In this document: piece after piece, positions 1 to 11,431 of the stretch | Layout of the letters: each line of letters begins with the position of its first letter | How positions within the stretch are numbered: the first letter of the stretch is position 1 | Source: Annulohypoxylon bovei var. microspora | Lineage: Eukaryota; Ascomycota; Sordariomycetes; Xylariales; Hypoxylaceae | NCBI GenBank assembly: GCA_022836615.1 | Contig: MU405300.1 | Span: 62,001 to 126,000 of the forward strand | DNA: 64,000 bases | Direction: 5' to 3' | Notes under the pieces: generated by a model | What the model was told of the DNA's origin: nothing | The model's database searches: none | The model's input: the letters and a program-made list of their open reading frames with translations, nothing else | Made by a program: the position numbers and the translations under genes

Positions 1-1788
1 TCCATGTAAGAAGATCCTTAAGTGGCTAAGGGCTTCCAGGCAATGAACTACAGATTGATCTTACAAATATAAATATAGTGCACCCATCTCCGGCGGACAA
101 TATTTTTGGGTCGCGATACTAGCGCCTCGGAAATACAAGCGCTTTTGTGGCTACCTGACAGGTCCTCCCCCTATTTCAGCTTTCCTGCCACTTTGGAGCC
201 CAGCACTGACGGTCTGTAGGATGGCTCACTTCGCTTGCCTGGATCGCCACCCTCGCCGTGGGTAGCATCTTTACGGGCACAGTCATCCAAGGGCTCATCA
301 TCTTAAACTACCCAGACTATGAACCTAAGAACTTTCATGGCACATTCCTCGCTTGGGCCGTGATTGCCGTGGCCATTTTTGTCAACACTGTAATCGCTGG
401 GCTCTTGCCGGTCCTCGAGGGACTTATCCTTTTCGTGCATGTTCTGGGGTTCATTGCAATACTTATTACACTGGTGTACCTATCGCCGCACAGCTCGGCA
501 GAGGATGTGTTTTTCCGGACTCTGAATGAAGGCAATTGGCCGACCCAAGGCCTTTCATTTTGCGTAGGCTTCATTGGTAACGTGGCTACCTTCGTCGGTG
601 AGTGTTCCCACCTCTTGGGAAAAGCGAAGCCAAGTATGACTCATCATGATTTCTACACGATAGGGGCAGATGCGGCTATTCACGTAGGTACTCGTCTTAA
701 TGGAACCTTGAAACCGATTAGTGATCCTAATCTTCTTGAGTAGATGGCGGAAGAGATAGAAAATGCGGCCATGAACGTGCCTCGAGCCATTGTCACCACG
801 GTCATTCTGAATGGCAGTACGGGATGGGCCATGGTGCTTGCCTTACTGTTTTGTCTCGGCGATATTGAGTCTGTCATTGTATGCTTCCCCAAGTCCCCAT
901 TTCTCGTCTGCCGTCAACGCTTTTCTCATCGGTGCTTCAGAATTCTCCCACTGGCTTTCCATTCATAGAAGTCTTTTACATCGGGACGGGCAAAGCCGGG
1001 GCTACGGTTATGACGGCAATCGTTATCCTAATAGGCTGGTGTGCCGTTATCGGTTTCGCTGCCACGGCAAGCCGAATGACTTGGTCATTTGCAAGAGACC
1101 ACGGCCTACCATTCCACCAGTATATCCGAAAGGTTTGTGAGGAATTTTCTTCCTCTTCTTCTCTCCAACCCCAGGAACTTGACTGAAATGTGGGGAGCTG
1201 TAGGTTGACCCACGCACGCGAGTTCCGGTAGTAGCAATCGTCGTGGTGACCGTCATCCCGTGTTTGCTGAACCTGATCTATATTGGCTCATCGACCGCAT
1301 TCAACGATGTCATATCCATGTCGGTATCTGGCCTCTACGCGTCCTACCTCATCCCATGCAGCTTTCTCCTCTGGCGCCGCGTCACCGGACAAATCAAGCC
1401 GCATCGTCCGAGGGACGATCGCAGCTTAGAAATACCCATCGGGCGAGACAGAGACCCTAACATGCTCCGCCCACTGGCTCTCGAAGACAACGGCGACTCT
1501 GACATCCTACTCGAAGAGCCAGAATTGGAATGGGGCCCTTGGCGCATTCCAGGGCTGCTGGGGACCCTAAACAACAGCTTCGCCTGCCTTTTCTGCGTAT
1601 GGGTGCTCTTTTGGGACTTCTGGCCGCCAGCCACACCCGTGACTGGCGAGAACATGAACTACAGCGTTGTAGTGACAGGCTCGGTCATTATTTTCGCGGT
1701 CGCGCGCTACTTCCTAGGAGGCAAGGTGGGATATAGAGGCCCGTTGGTCGACTATGACGTGAAAGGCTTTACCACTCGCCATAGTTGA
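1..1788 (+). CDS. APC-superfamily amino acid/choline/GABA permease, 5' end outside window
   Basis: Multi-pass plasma-membrane transporter of the fungal amino acid/choline/GABA permease group. Exons joined by reading frame and splice consensus are 1-5, 79-161, 220-597, 664-683, 744-878, 941-1132 and 1204-1788. The joined protein reads APISGGQYFWVAILAPRKY at the start, a hallmark of this family, then FVGADAAIHMAEEIENA across a 20-nt exon, and IESVINSPTGFPFIEVFY. At least eight hydrophobic segments follow, ending in a short C-terminal tail with stop TGA. Six introns lie within the window and the first exon(s) with the start codon lie upstream. The substrate cannot be read from sequence: choline, GABA and other amino acids are all possible. 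No frameshift or internal stop remains after splicing, so the gene looks intact. Confidence 0.88.
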
Positions 1789-2664
1789 AAAGAGAAAGGC
1801 GTGTCTTTTGGAAGCAGTAGGCCTAGACAAGAGACTTCGCGAAGATTTCTGAACGAAACGTCTAATTCCAAAGGGAAAAAGAAAGCAGATTCAACTCCGC
1901 GACCGTAACCAATTCCTCACATTTCTCTAACTGACAGCTAGTTTCCAATGCTGATAAATTAACCGAACTCAATGTTTAAACTTGGAGGGGGGATATCCAG
2001 TCTCTTGGACGGCCCCTGGCTAACCAATCCTGAAGTCGAGGCGTGAAAGGTTAGTTGAAGCCGATGTATTGGGCCATTCGGTTGTCCGACGGCACATTCC
2101 ACCTGGCTGCTTTCTCCCAAGGGAGATGTGCTCCTTGACCGGTATAATCGAGCTAGAGGTATGCTCGTTGTCAACCAGGCCCATGGTGATACTAGTCCCG
2201 TCTAGTCGGTAGTGGTATTTCATCAAAAGAAGTATGCCACAACGAGGAGTCGAGGATACCACCCGCGTATCGCGATACTAGAGTAGTAAGTCAGTTTGAT
2301 GCCTTCTGTCAGGTCTTCGAGCAAGTGCTTTGTGCCAGAAGAAGTCTCAGAAAATGGCTCGGGAGTAGAATCCATCGCTCAAAAATCCAGTTAAAGAAGT
2401 CGGGTGGTGATCAGAGTGATTTACTCATAGTTACCCATAACTCTGGTACTGTGTAACACACCATCGGATAACCTACCAGAAGGAAGCTATAAATGTTAAC
2501 GTATAACCTTGGACTTTTATAGAACTTAATTTTGTTGTTGGAACACCAACGTCCCTTAACTCCTAATAAAACCCCTGATCTCAAACAGACCGCTGTTACT
2601 TCGTTCTCACCCACCCTGTCGTCTAACAACTAACTATCTTTCCCACAGCGAATATCGTCACACA
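1789..2664. other. intergenic, permease 3' end to hydrolase start
   Basis: About 0.9 kb without a convincing gene. It should hold the permease 3' UTR and the promoter and 5' UTR of the downstream hydrolase. Short open frames here have no recognisable composition. Confidence 0.6.
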
Positions 2665-3814
2665 ATGGCTCTATCCAATAAGATCCAATCCCCCCAAACG
2701 ACACTGATACCCTTCATCTCGGCCGAAGAGGCCGCTATGATGGCGTACCCGCCTAGTGCCCTTCCAGGTGCTCGCAACGTGGACACCTTTTACGGCACTA
2801 TGCGAGTCTACGAATGGGGACCAGCGGACGGGGAGAAGGTCTTGTTTGTTCACGGAGATGCGACTCCTTGCCTGATCTTCTCCAAGATTGCCCAGGGGCT
2901 GGTGGATGCCGGATACCGAGTGATGCTTTTTGGTAAGCAGCGTGGTCGGGATCACGACCATGTTCACTCTCCGACAATGAAGACTAGGTGAAACTAGGTA
3001 ACTAATCGACTCGTCACTAGACCTCTGGGGTCGAGGATATAGCGATACGCCGCTCGATTGTAGACACGACGTTCGTCTGTTCGCCTCCCAGATACTTCTG
3101 GCCCTCGCGTCATCGCCGCTCTCCTGGATGGGGAGCGGCACCAGCTTCTCCATCGTCGCCTTCTCCCTCGGCGGTCCCATCGCCCTGGCATTTGCCAGTG
3201 CCTTCCCCTCGTCGATCCAATCGCTAGTGCTCCTCGGCCCGGCCGGTCTTCTCCGCCAGCTCCCGGACGGGTACGCAGACCAGCCCATGCTGCAGCCCGA
3301 ACTCGTCCCATCGCAGGAATCGCTCCGCGAGAAAGTCCGACAGGTCCTCGGCGTGGCTCCTTCCGGCCCGGCTTTGAACATCCGGCTAGACCAGAAGGGA
3401 GCGCATCCGTCGTTAGAAACGGGGCCTTCCCGTGTAGAGCAGAGCTTTGACATGGGGCGTGTGCTCCAGTGGCAGTTTGACCACCACCAAGGCCACGTCC
3501 ATTCGTTCCGGGATACCGTCCGGTACGGCCCGCTGCGGAAGAGGGAGGATTTGTGGGGAAGTGTTTGCGACATTATTGCCGGTCGGACACGATCCGATAC
3601 TGCCCTGCATAAATCCAAGCTGCTCGTCTTCTTTGGCCGAGACGACGATGTGGTCGTCGGAGAGGAGACGACCGAGGATATCCTGAAGTTGTTGCCGCCT
3701 GGTCACTTGCAGGTTGAATACCTACCTGGGGGACACGGGTTCCCGTATCCGAATAGTGAGAAGATTACTCAGACGATTCTCTCGTCGTGGAGTTCCAAGA
3801 TTTTAGTACCCTAG
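2665..3814 (+). CDS. alpha/beta hydrolase
   Basis: Predicted 353-residue alpha/beta-fold hydrolase in two exons, 2665-2932 and 3021-3814, joined by an 88-bp GT-AG intron. The oxyanion strand reads LFVHGDATP (about residue 60). After the junction the protein continues DLWGRGYSDTP, the usual segment after strand 4. The nucleophile elbow is AFSLGG with Ser138, so the first position is Ala instead of the common Gly. The acid is probably in FFGRDDDVV and the base in GGHGFPY near the C-terminus. There is no signal peptide, so it is probably cytosolic. The family includes serine hydrolases, esterases and epoxide-hydrolase relatives, and the substrate is unknown. It converges with the metal ATPase gene downstream. 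Confidence 0.85.
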
Positions 3815-4333
3815 AGGAATTCTTCAGCCACCATTACGAGTATACAAACACACACTGCATTAGGAACAAGCAAATCTCGAATGACATCACGTTCACCACG
3901 TACCTAAATAGTAAGAGATGTCAGGAACCAAAGATTTAGGCACAACCTTTGAGACATCTCACAATAGTAAAGCCACAAAATATTCGAAGTTTACCTGATA
4001 TAGTTATAGCCACGACATACCATGTATTGATTGTCAACCTAACTAAGCTATGTTTTGTGTTTTGTAGAATCATCCGACTAAAGTTACCCGCAATTCGTAT
4101 CTCGAGAGATACTAAATGGGGTGTGAAGAAAGAAATTTACGGAAATGGTATCCGCATGTTGCGCGAATAGGGGCGCTATCGTAGCCGAACTAAATCATCG
4201 ACTAGAAATGCGAGCTAGACATTTCTCGTAGACTCGAAAATGAACGTAAATACCACCGTCATTCTCCTCGTACGTTACCATAGGAGCGAAACGCACGTCA
4301 ACGGAGTAAAAGCCAGTTCATGAGAAAACCCCC
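3815..4333. other. convergent intergenic region
   Basis: About 0.5 kb between two converging 3' ends (hydrolase on +, metal ATPase on -). It is AT-rich and probably holds both 3' UTRs. No gene seen. Confidence 0.6.
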
Positions 4334-7300
4334 CTAAACCCTAGCCCACCTCAGACTAACAGCCACAACGATAACCGGCAGGACGCTAACCAGCTCTCCC
4401 AGACCCGCGAACTCGGGCGGGATCCGCACGTTCCCGCCCCCGTTCCCGGCGTTCGCGAACGCGCCCGCGGCCAGCAGGATCGCGAACACGTTGTACACGG
4501 CGCTCCAGCCGAAGTTGAACTTGACGCGGCGGACCGCGGCCGAGGAGACGTCGATCATGGCCAGGACGCCGGACAGGTCGGGACGCATGAGCACTACGTC
4601 GGCGGCGGACTGGGCCACGTCTGAGACCCCCGAGTTGACGTGGACGCCGATGGTGGCTTGGGCTAGGGCTACGGCATCGTTGGTGCCGTCGCCTACAAAG
4701 ACGACTACGGGCTGCTTCTGCTTCTGCTTCCCGCTATTTTCGCTGTTCGTTCCTAGGAGTTTCTGGATGTAAGCCTGCTTATCGGCGGGCGAGCACCTCG
4801 AGATAGCGTTCTCCCTGGGAATTCCTAGACTAACGGCTACAGACTCAACAGTTCTGTCGTCATCTCCGCTTAGGATCGACACGGTGATGTGTCGCTTCTG
4901 CAATTCCGCAATGGTAAGGATTACGTCTGGTCGGACAGTGTCGGTTAACCCGAAGATCGCCTGGAGTTCCGAGTTGATAGTCACGCAGAAAGTACTGAAG
5001 TCTTTCGAGCGTGCGACTTGCACGAGGGGATGGGACTCGAGGCCAAGCCAATGAGGGTTTCCGGCTTGGATGGAAATTCCATTGATTTTGCCTTGAACTC
5101 CTTTTCCTGGTAGGGATTGAATGTCGTCAACATTGATAGCGCAGACGCCCTGACTCTTTAAATGAGCTGCAACGGCGGAAGATACCGGGTGGTTGATATT
5201 GGCTAATAGACCCAGGATTTTCGGAGAAACAATTTGTTGAGTTTCTGAAGGGTGTTCCTCGGTTGCCACAAAGAGCTTTCCGTGTGTTAATGTGCCAGTT
5301 TTGTCAAATACGATATGTGAGGTTTTGTGTGCCACTTCTAAGGCCTCGCTCGTCTTGAAGACCAAGCCTTTCTCCGCTGCAACGCCGCAGGCGATTACAA
5401 TAACCATGGGAACGGCCAAACCTATAGCACATGGACAGGAGACTATAAGGACCGTGATAGCGTATGTTATCGCTTGTACAACAGCCTCGCTCCCTGATTT
5501 TCCTTGGTTGCGAATTCCTACGCCAACCCAGGCAATAAATACGATGAGAGTCAAGGAGATGATAACCGGGACAAAATAGGATGCAACTCGGTCAGCAAGG
5601 TCCTGGATTTTAGGCTTAGAGAGTTTGGCATCGTCGACCATTCCTGCGATAGTACTAATGGTGTTCTCTCCTGGCAGCTTAGTGAGACGTGCTGTGATAG
5701 TACCAGAGCCATTGAGAGATCCAGCAATGATCGTACTGCCTTGTATTTTCTCTACAGGGCGAGATTCACCTGTCAGCATTGACTCATCTGTTTCCGTTAT
5801 ACCAGAAAGTATCACGCCATCCGTGGGAATTTGTGCGTGAGGGGCGACTTTGAAGACGTCGCCGTACTGAAGCAGCCTCGTATCAATATCGGTCTCGGTA
5901 CCATCACTAGACACTAAAGTCGCTGTAGAAGCTTGTAAAGTACGGATGGAGATAGACTCTACGGCCTTCTGGCGAGCAAGGGCACTGACCCACCGGCCGA
6001 CCATGATCAGAGTGACCAACAAGGTACTCGTTTCGAAGAAATCACCTGTCGAAAGAGGTTGGCCGCTAACTTGATAGCCGAACGAGACAACTGAAAATAC
6101 GTATGCCGCAGTGGTACTCAAGACGATCAGCAGATCCATCTCGACAACTCTGGAGAACACTAAACTTTTCAAGGCCTTAGGGTAGAATGGTCCTGCAATG
6201 ACGACTTGGACAATAGTGGCCAAGGCTAGAGACACGCTGCCGTATGTGACCGGGCGGTCTTCCAATGGAGCCCAAGCCAGCACTAGAACAGGAATTGTCA
6301 GGAGTGCTGAGAGTAAGGTCATCCAACCCATGTGTCGTACATGCTTGCTTCCTGCAGCAAGGGACGGGTCTGCCTGTGGAGGAGCAAGATTTGGAGGAGT
6401 CTGAAAACCTCTATTAATCAGGTCCCGAGCCCCAATGACTTCCGGATCGAAAGTAATGCGAACAGTTTTGTCATCGATGAGATCCATGTTTTCTACACCT
6501 AGAGGCATGGACTGCTGAACAAATTCTTTAGCTCCCCCACGAGGGATAACATCAAGTGTCGAGCCATGGGTTACCATTTTCTCGCACTTGAATTCGGTTG
6601 TTCTTTCAATATGCTTCATGATATCCTCCGGCGTAGCTAGACTCAGGTCTAGCTGAAACTGAACCCTAGCCATGACTAGGCTTGTCTTGAGGTTATTCAC
6701 AGCCTTGACCTCGCCTAAAGTTCGCCGTAGTTTGGTCTCGCAACCTGTACATGTCATCCCTGAAATGCCGAGTACGACATTCTCAGAACCAGACAAACCT
6801 TTCTCGAGGCTGACGACTTTAATGTCTTCGTTTCCTTTTTTGTCGATTGCGATATCCATATCCTTCTGACAGTTATTTCCTACCGGGGTTGGACCTTTAG
6901 AGCAACAGCCGCTTTCCACGGGTGTAATACTGGAACTCTCTTTTGCTCCACCACAGCAGCCCTTTTTACAAGATTTGCTACGTTGGGAACCTGAAGGCGA
7001 GGGTTTCCGCTTCGGAGGCTTTGAACAGCAGCCGCCCGATTTCGAGTTGCATGTTGAGGCAAGCTTCTCTTGAGACCGTCGTCGAACGCTTTTCTTGGGT
7101 CCACGCTTTCTTTCCTCTGAAGAAACTTCAGAAGTTATGCAACATGACTCCTGGCCCAAAGCGACGAGCGCTCGACACAGACATCCTAAAGCTGCGAGTC
7201 TAGTCTCATATCTTTCGCGGATGGATTTGGCCTTAGAAGATGGGCCCTGACTAAAGTTAGATGTTGAATCGTCGCCTAAGAAAATATTAGTATAGCTTAC

Positions 7301-8068
7301 TCGAGGATGGTCATTAAGATATTTACCTCGTTTTGCTTCGTCGGCAGTCTCTCGAAGCACAAGCCGATCAATACAGGTTGCTTAATGGTGACAGTTAGTA
7401 TTCTCTGCTCTACCGACTAACTTAAGCATTCTTCCAATTGACTTACAGTTACAGCATGGCTTCTGTTTACCCTGGCAACAAGATGGCTCAACTTCGTCAA
7501 TCTTAGCAGCAGAACAGCATTCGTCTTTGCAGCTATCTTTCTCCTGTGGATCTTTATTTGACGGGTCACAGCAATCGTCCACGACATCTTCCTTGGCGTC
7601 GCAGCAACTATCCTTGCAACAGTCGTCAACGATGGACTCTGCAGGTTCGCAACAGCTGTCCTTGTCGTCTTGCCCGTCTTTCGACTCGCAGCATCCACTT
7701 GCGCAAGCAGGGGCCGTGGTCGAGCTTGCTGGTTGGCAACAAGTATCAACGGTGCTCACGTCTTCCTTAGGTTTGCAGCATGCATCCTGGCAACCAGAAT
7801 TCTCACTTGGTTTCGCAGGCTTGCAACATTCATCGTCGGATTGACAATCAGCATCGGCCTCTTCACTAACCCCAGCGGATTTTTCCTCGCTTTCTGAAAC
7901 TGATGGCTTGCAGCAGTCATCCTCCTCAACAGCCTCTGCAGCATTGTCGCCAGAGCAGCAACCTGACTTGCAGCAATTGCCCTCCTTCTGAGGTTCAGGT
8001 TCAGGTTTAGGTTGAGGAGGGGAACAGCATCCGGATTTGCATCCGCCTTTCTCCTTTGGTTCGCTCAT
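4334..8068 (-). CDS. heavy-metal (copper/cadmium) exporting P1B-type ATPase, Pca1/CrpA-like
   Basis: Predicted 1205-residue metal pump, exons 8068-7447, 7380-7327 and 7275-4334. Two short introns (66 and 51 bp, both with ACTAAC/ACTAAT branch sites) join what look like two separate open frames. Residues 1-207 hold 35 cysteines, 15 of them in CC pairs, and further CC pairs follow up to about residue 355. A heavy-metal-associated domain has GMTCTGC (Cys401, Cys404). The pump core shows TGES (about 728), the metal-site CPC in SCPCAIGLAVP (about 837), phosphorylation motif DKTGTLTHG (about 883), NHPVSSA and GDGTNDAVAL (about 1091). The Cys-rich tail is typical of fungal Pca1/CrpA pumps, which export copper or cadmium at the plasma membrane. 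Metal specificity is inferred. Confidence 0.9.
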
Positions 8069-9225
8069 TGTTCTCGCCTTCCTACTAACAATGAGGTTGA
8101 TGATGTTTAGAAAGCTTAAATTTGTTAGGATTTATGGGGGGGAAGAACAGTTTTTAAGAATCAAGGTTTACAAACAAACCCGGGGAAGGCATGAAATATC
8201 CGATTGTCGCCGCCGTGTTCGGCCGTATCGAGGGGTAGGTGTCACCGGTGCACCGTTATCTACTTCATTTACCTACCGGATCACCCCCTTTACTGTTAAT
8301 TGTAACGGTGAAAGGGTGGAAATCATGTGTTTACCTGGCATAATTGTCTATGAATGTATAACTTAATGATCGGTGCAGGGTATACCGTGGTTGCTACCGT
8401 CCGAAATCGGCTGTCTGCAGCTGACAGCTGGCAGCTGTAAATGACGTAATTAGGGGCTATACTACTTATTGTCGAAATTGAAGTTGACATAACTCTCATA
8501 GCTCATGTTCTTAATGTTCTTAGTCATAGTGTTAATACAAATTTCATAAAGATAAATGATAAGTAAACCTAAAACCTACATCAAAAATACTATGAGCGTT
8601 CGAGACTTTAGAAATCGAGCTCGAAAGGTGCAATTCAAACTCCTTATAACTCATTTGCTCAGCGACCCCTTTAAACCTGTTCACGATTTTATACTTTCAT
8701 AAGATCCTTAAAACCCAAACGTTGGTGATACATACGCTGAATATGAAGTAACTTGAAATTGAAATTAGCTTTTCTTAATGTGCATGTAACGGTCTGTTCT
8801 ACTTTCCACAAAGTTTAAGCTTAAATCATTTAACTTTATATTTAACTTTATTCCCTAGATATTAACGGGATGCCTTCAAATGTAAAATAGGATGACTAAG
8901 GCAGACAGACTCTAGCTCCGATGTGATCACTATCGAATTACTAATAGACCTACCCATATAAAGCATTACCTATTCACAAAGTGCCTAGGTAGGTTAGAAT
9001 GCATTCTCATCACATCTCTAGGGAACCAAGTCATCAAAGCCCCTACCTAAGAGTTTGGTTTTCACCTGTACTAAGCCAGGCGACTCGACACGGAATGATT
9101 CGTGAAATTTGGTATATTCATGTAATCATCTCTGCGAAGATGAAGCAATGTCACCTTGTTTTGCCTAGCCCCTAACTCCTAAGCCTCCGAGAAGACATCA
9201 TCAGCGCAGCCCTTCCTCCTAGAAA
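8069..9225. other. intergenic, metal ATPase promoter and NUG1 3' side
   Basis: About 1.15 kb, AT-rich over 8450-9180. It should carry the promoter of the minus-strand metal ATPase and the 3' UTR of NUG1. The only striking motif is a triple CAGCTG cluster at 8418-8438 (listed separately). No gene seen. Confidence 0.6.
8418..8449. promoter_or_regulatory. triple CAGCTG cluster plus TGACGTAA upstream of metal ATPase
   Basis: Three palindromic CAGCTG hexamers follow each other at exact 7-bp spacing (8418, 8425, 8432), then TGACGTAA, an ATF/CRE-like octamer, at 8442-8449. The cluster lies 350-380 bp upstream of the metal ATPase start codon. CAGCTG is a bHLH-type E-box and TGACGTAA a bZIP-type site. 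A role in metal or stress control is inference only. Confidence 0.35.
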
Positions 9226-10905
9226 TCACTGCACCATCTCATCCCCCTCCTTCGCCTCATCATCGCCCCACAAACCCTCGATCTTAAACTCCTTCGCCCA
9301 CTCGGTAACGATCTCCTTCTGATCCGGGATAGCACCCGCGTCCCCAGCAGCTTCGGCCCCCTTCGCGCTAATCTCCGTTGCGACGGGCAAAAGCGGCGCG
9401 TCGACCCAGCCCTGGATCCGGCCGTCCCTCCAATCTGTCACCACCGTCATGGCCGCGGCGCCCAGGTTCGGCACGCCTCCCTTCCCAAGCCTGCCACGCT
9501 TCCTCGCCACCTGCACTAGGAAATCCGTAGTCTCGTCTCCGTCCGATCTTATCAGCGGCGGGAGATCGTATACGTCCATCAGCTTCTGGAGTAGTTCCGG
9601 CGACGCCGCCAGCCTCTTAATCAGCAGCGAGACGGCGGGTATCGGGTCGTCGATCTGCTTCGGGGGGATGGCGTTCAGGAGCACGAGGTGCGCGTGCGTC
9701 TCCACGGCATTCTTCTTGGACGACGACTCGCCTTCCTGCGCCGAGGGGAACACGATGCCCGGGGAATCGAGCAGAGTCAATTTGCTGTCGATCTTGACGG
9801 CGCGGATGCTCGTCGTGACGCCCGCTTCGGCACCTGCGGGACAGGCGGCAGCGCCTCGGCTGCCCATGCGCGAGAGAAGTGCGTTAATAACGGAGGACTT
9901 CCCGACGTTGGGGTAACCTATGACACCGACTGATATCGCACGCTTGAGCTGCTTGGAGGCGGCGAAGGATTTCAGAGACTTGAAGAGCGTGGACGATGTG
10001 CTCTGGACGGTAAGATCGCGATGGTTGAAGGTCTGCGCGTTGGCAGCGGAGCCGGAGGCGCGTAAGGGGAGGGTAGGGAAGTATCGTCGCAAGTATACGA
10101 GCCAGTCCTTGAGCACGTGCGGCGGGATCAAGTCGATCTTGTTGAGGACGAGCATTAACCTCTTGCCGCCACTGGCCGCGGCCATCACCATGCGCTCGAC
10201 TTCTCTGGACCTTGTTCCTTCGGGGTCTCTGGCATCTAGAACATAGAGCACAACATCCGCTTGGTCGACGACTTGCTTGAAGACCTTGTCGTGGGCTTTC
10301 CGCGACGATCCCTGAGCGCGCATCTCGGCAGTTCCGTCTTCGTAGTCAACTTCATCGTCTGACGACTCATCTTCGTCCATATCGTCTCCGCTTTGTAATT
10401 CGCGATCGTACTTCTCAGCCGCGGCTCTCGCGCTCCTAAGAAGCGCAGCCATAGGATTTGAATCATCGTCCACGCCATCTTCATCCATTGCCTCGTCTGC
10501 GAAACCGTCGAAGTCTTCAGCTTCCGCACCTTCCATAACCGTCTCATCATTATCGGCCGCATCCTCAGTACCAGTTTTCGCGGCCTTGGCCAACTCTTTC
10601 CGTCGCTGCTGCTCTTCTTGTTTTCTTCGTCGCCCCTCCTCAATCTCGTGAAGGATCTTCTCTTTGTAGGGGAACAAGTTCGGGATGCCCGGATCCTTCT
10701 TTAGTTTGGACTTCCATTGCGGGTTCTTCTTCGATTCCTTTCTGGCTTTGCGCTGCTTCGAGGCGGAAGCCTTTTCGATCTTATGCCGTAGGCGGACGGG
10801 TGTCCGCTTCGACTTCGCTTCTACTCGATGTGTTAGTCAATTGACATTCCCAATACCATAATTAGAAAAGTACATGCTCTTCGGCTTTGTGATGTGGTTG
10901 GCCAT
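9226..10905 (-). CDS. NUG1: nuclear GTP-binding protein NUG1 (GNL3-like, 60S ribosome export)
   Basis: Circularly permuted GTPase needed for maturation and nuclear export of the 60S ribosomal subunit. The main exon runs from 10820 to the stop at 9226 (531 codons). It opens with a very basic stretch containing KRTPVRLRHKIEKAS and DPGIPNLFPYKE, as in Nug1 orthologs, then an acidic region. The G motifs come in permuted order: G4 VLNKIDLIP (about codon 227), G1 GYPNVGKSSV (about 305) and G3 DSPG (about 353). The main exon has no usable ATG at its start. An ATG at 10905 begins a peptide ending in TKPKS, but the plausible donor GTACTT is out of frame. A donor further on restores the frame but implies a 36-bp intron. 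The first exon is therefore unresolved. Confidence 0.87.
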
Positions 10906-11431
10906 TTTTTCTTGCTGTGCCTAGCAATTATTACACGAATTTGTTGCGATAATGTCGATAATGTTATCGGCACAAAAAGTTTCTAAAATTTGGTAGGAAA
11001 AGCCATTCTGCCATATTTCACCGCCGAACGATAAAAAAAAAACGACCCCACCAGATCCACCTTACCGATTGGCTAACCCCGCCTGCCGATAAGAACCCAC
11101 TGAAAGGCCCTAAAAGTCGGGTCTTTTAGTGGTCGTTCAGGGCCTCACGATAGCCTCAGTTTCTTACGAGAGCTGCGAACTAAAATGCGGAACTTAGAGG
11201 GCGGAGTTTCCTAAATCGGCCTGGTCTCTAATTGCCTCAATTACACAGACATCTGCGTATAAGTTTCTCTCACCCTAGCAAATCCGATTTCATTTTTATA
11301 CGGCGATTTACGGATAGATCTTGCACTTAAGTGTTTTAATTCATATACATATTATCATTGTCTGGAACTTATTCACTCTTTTCACTTCAAAGCCAACCTG
11401 TGGCATCTTTCTGGCAAAAACATAACTAAGA
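10906..11431. other. divergent promoter region between NUG1 and HAD phosphatase
   Basis: About 0.5 kb shared upstream region of two divergently transcribed genes. It includes a short A-run near 11034 and GC-rich segments. No gene seen. Confidence 0.6.

Noticed and set aside
2671..3618. 315-codon frame on the minus strand
   Set aside because: It lies antisense to the alpha/beta hydrolase, crosses its intron and has no family features.
7382..8068. Separate metallothionein-like gene of 228 residues
   Set aside because: A GTAAGT donor, ACTAAC branch site and AG acceptor join it in frame to the ATPase through a 54-nt exon, giving one pump as in Pca1/CrpA proteins.
8411..8438. Copper metalloregulator (Ace1/AceA-type) sites in the GCTG cluster
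   Set aside because: Each GCTG was compared with the consensus HTHNNGCTGD on both strands; none fits.
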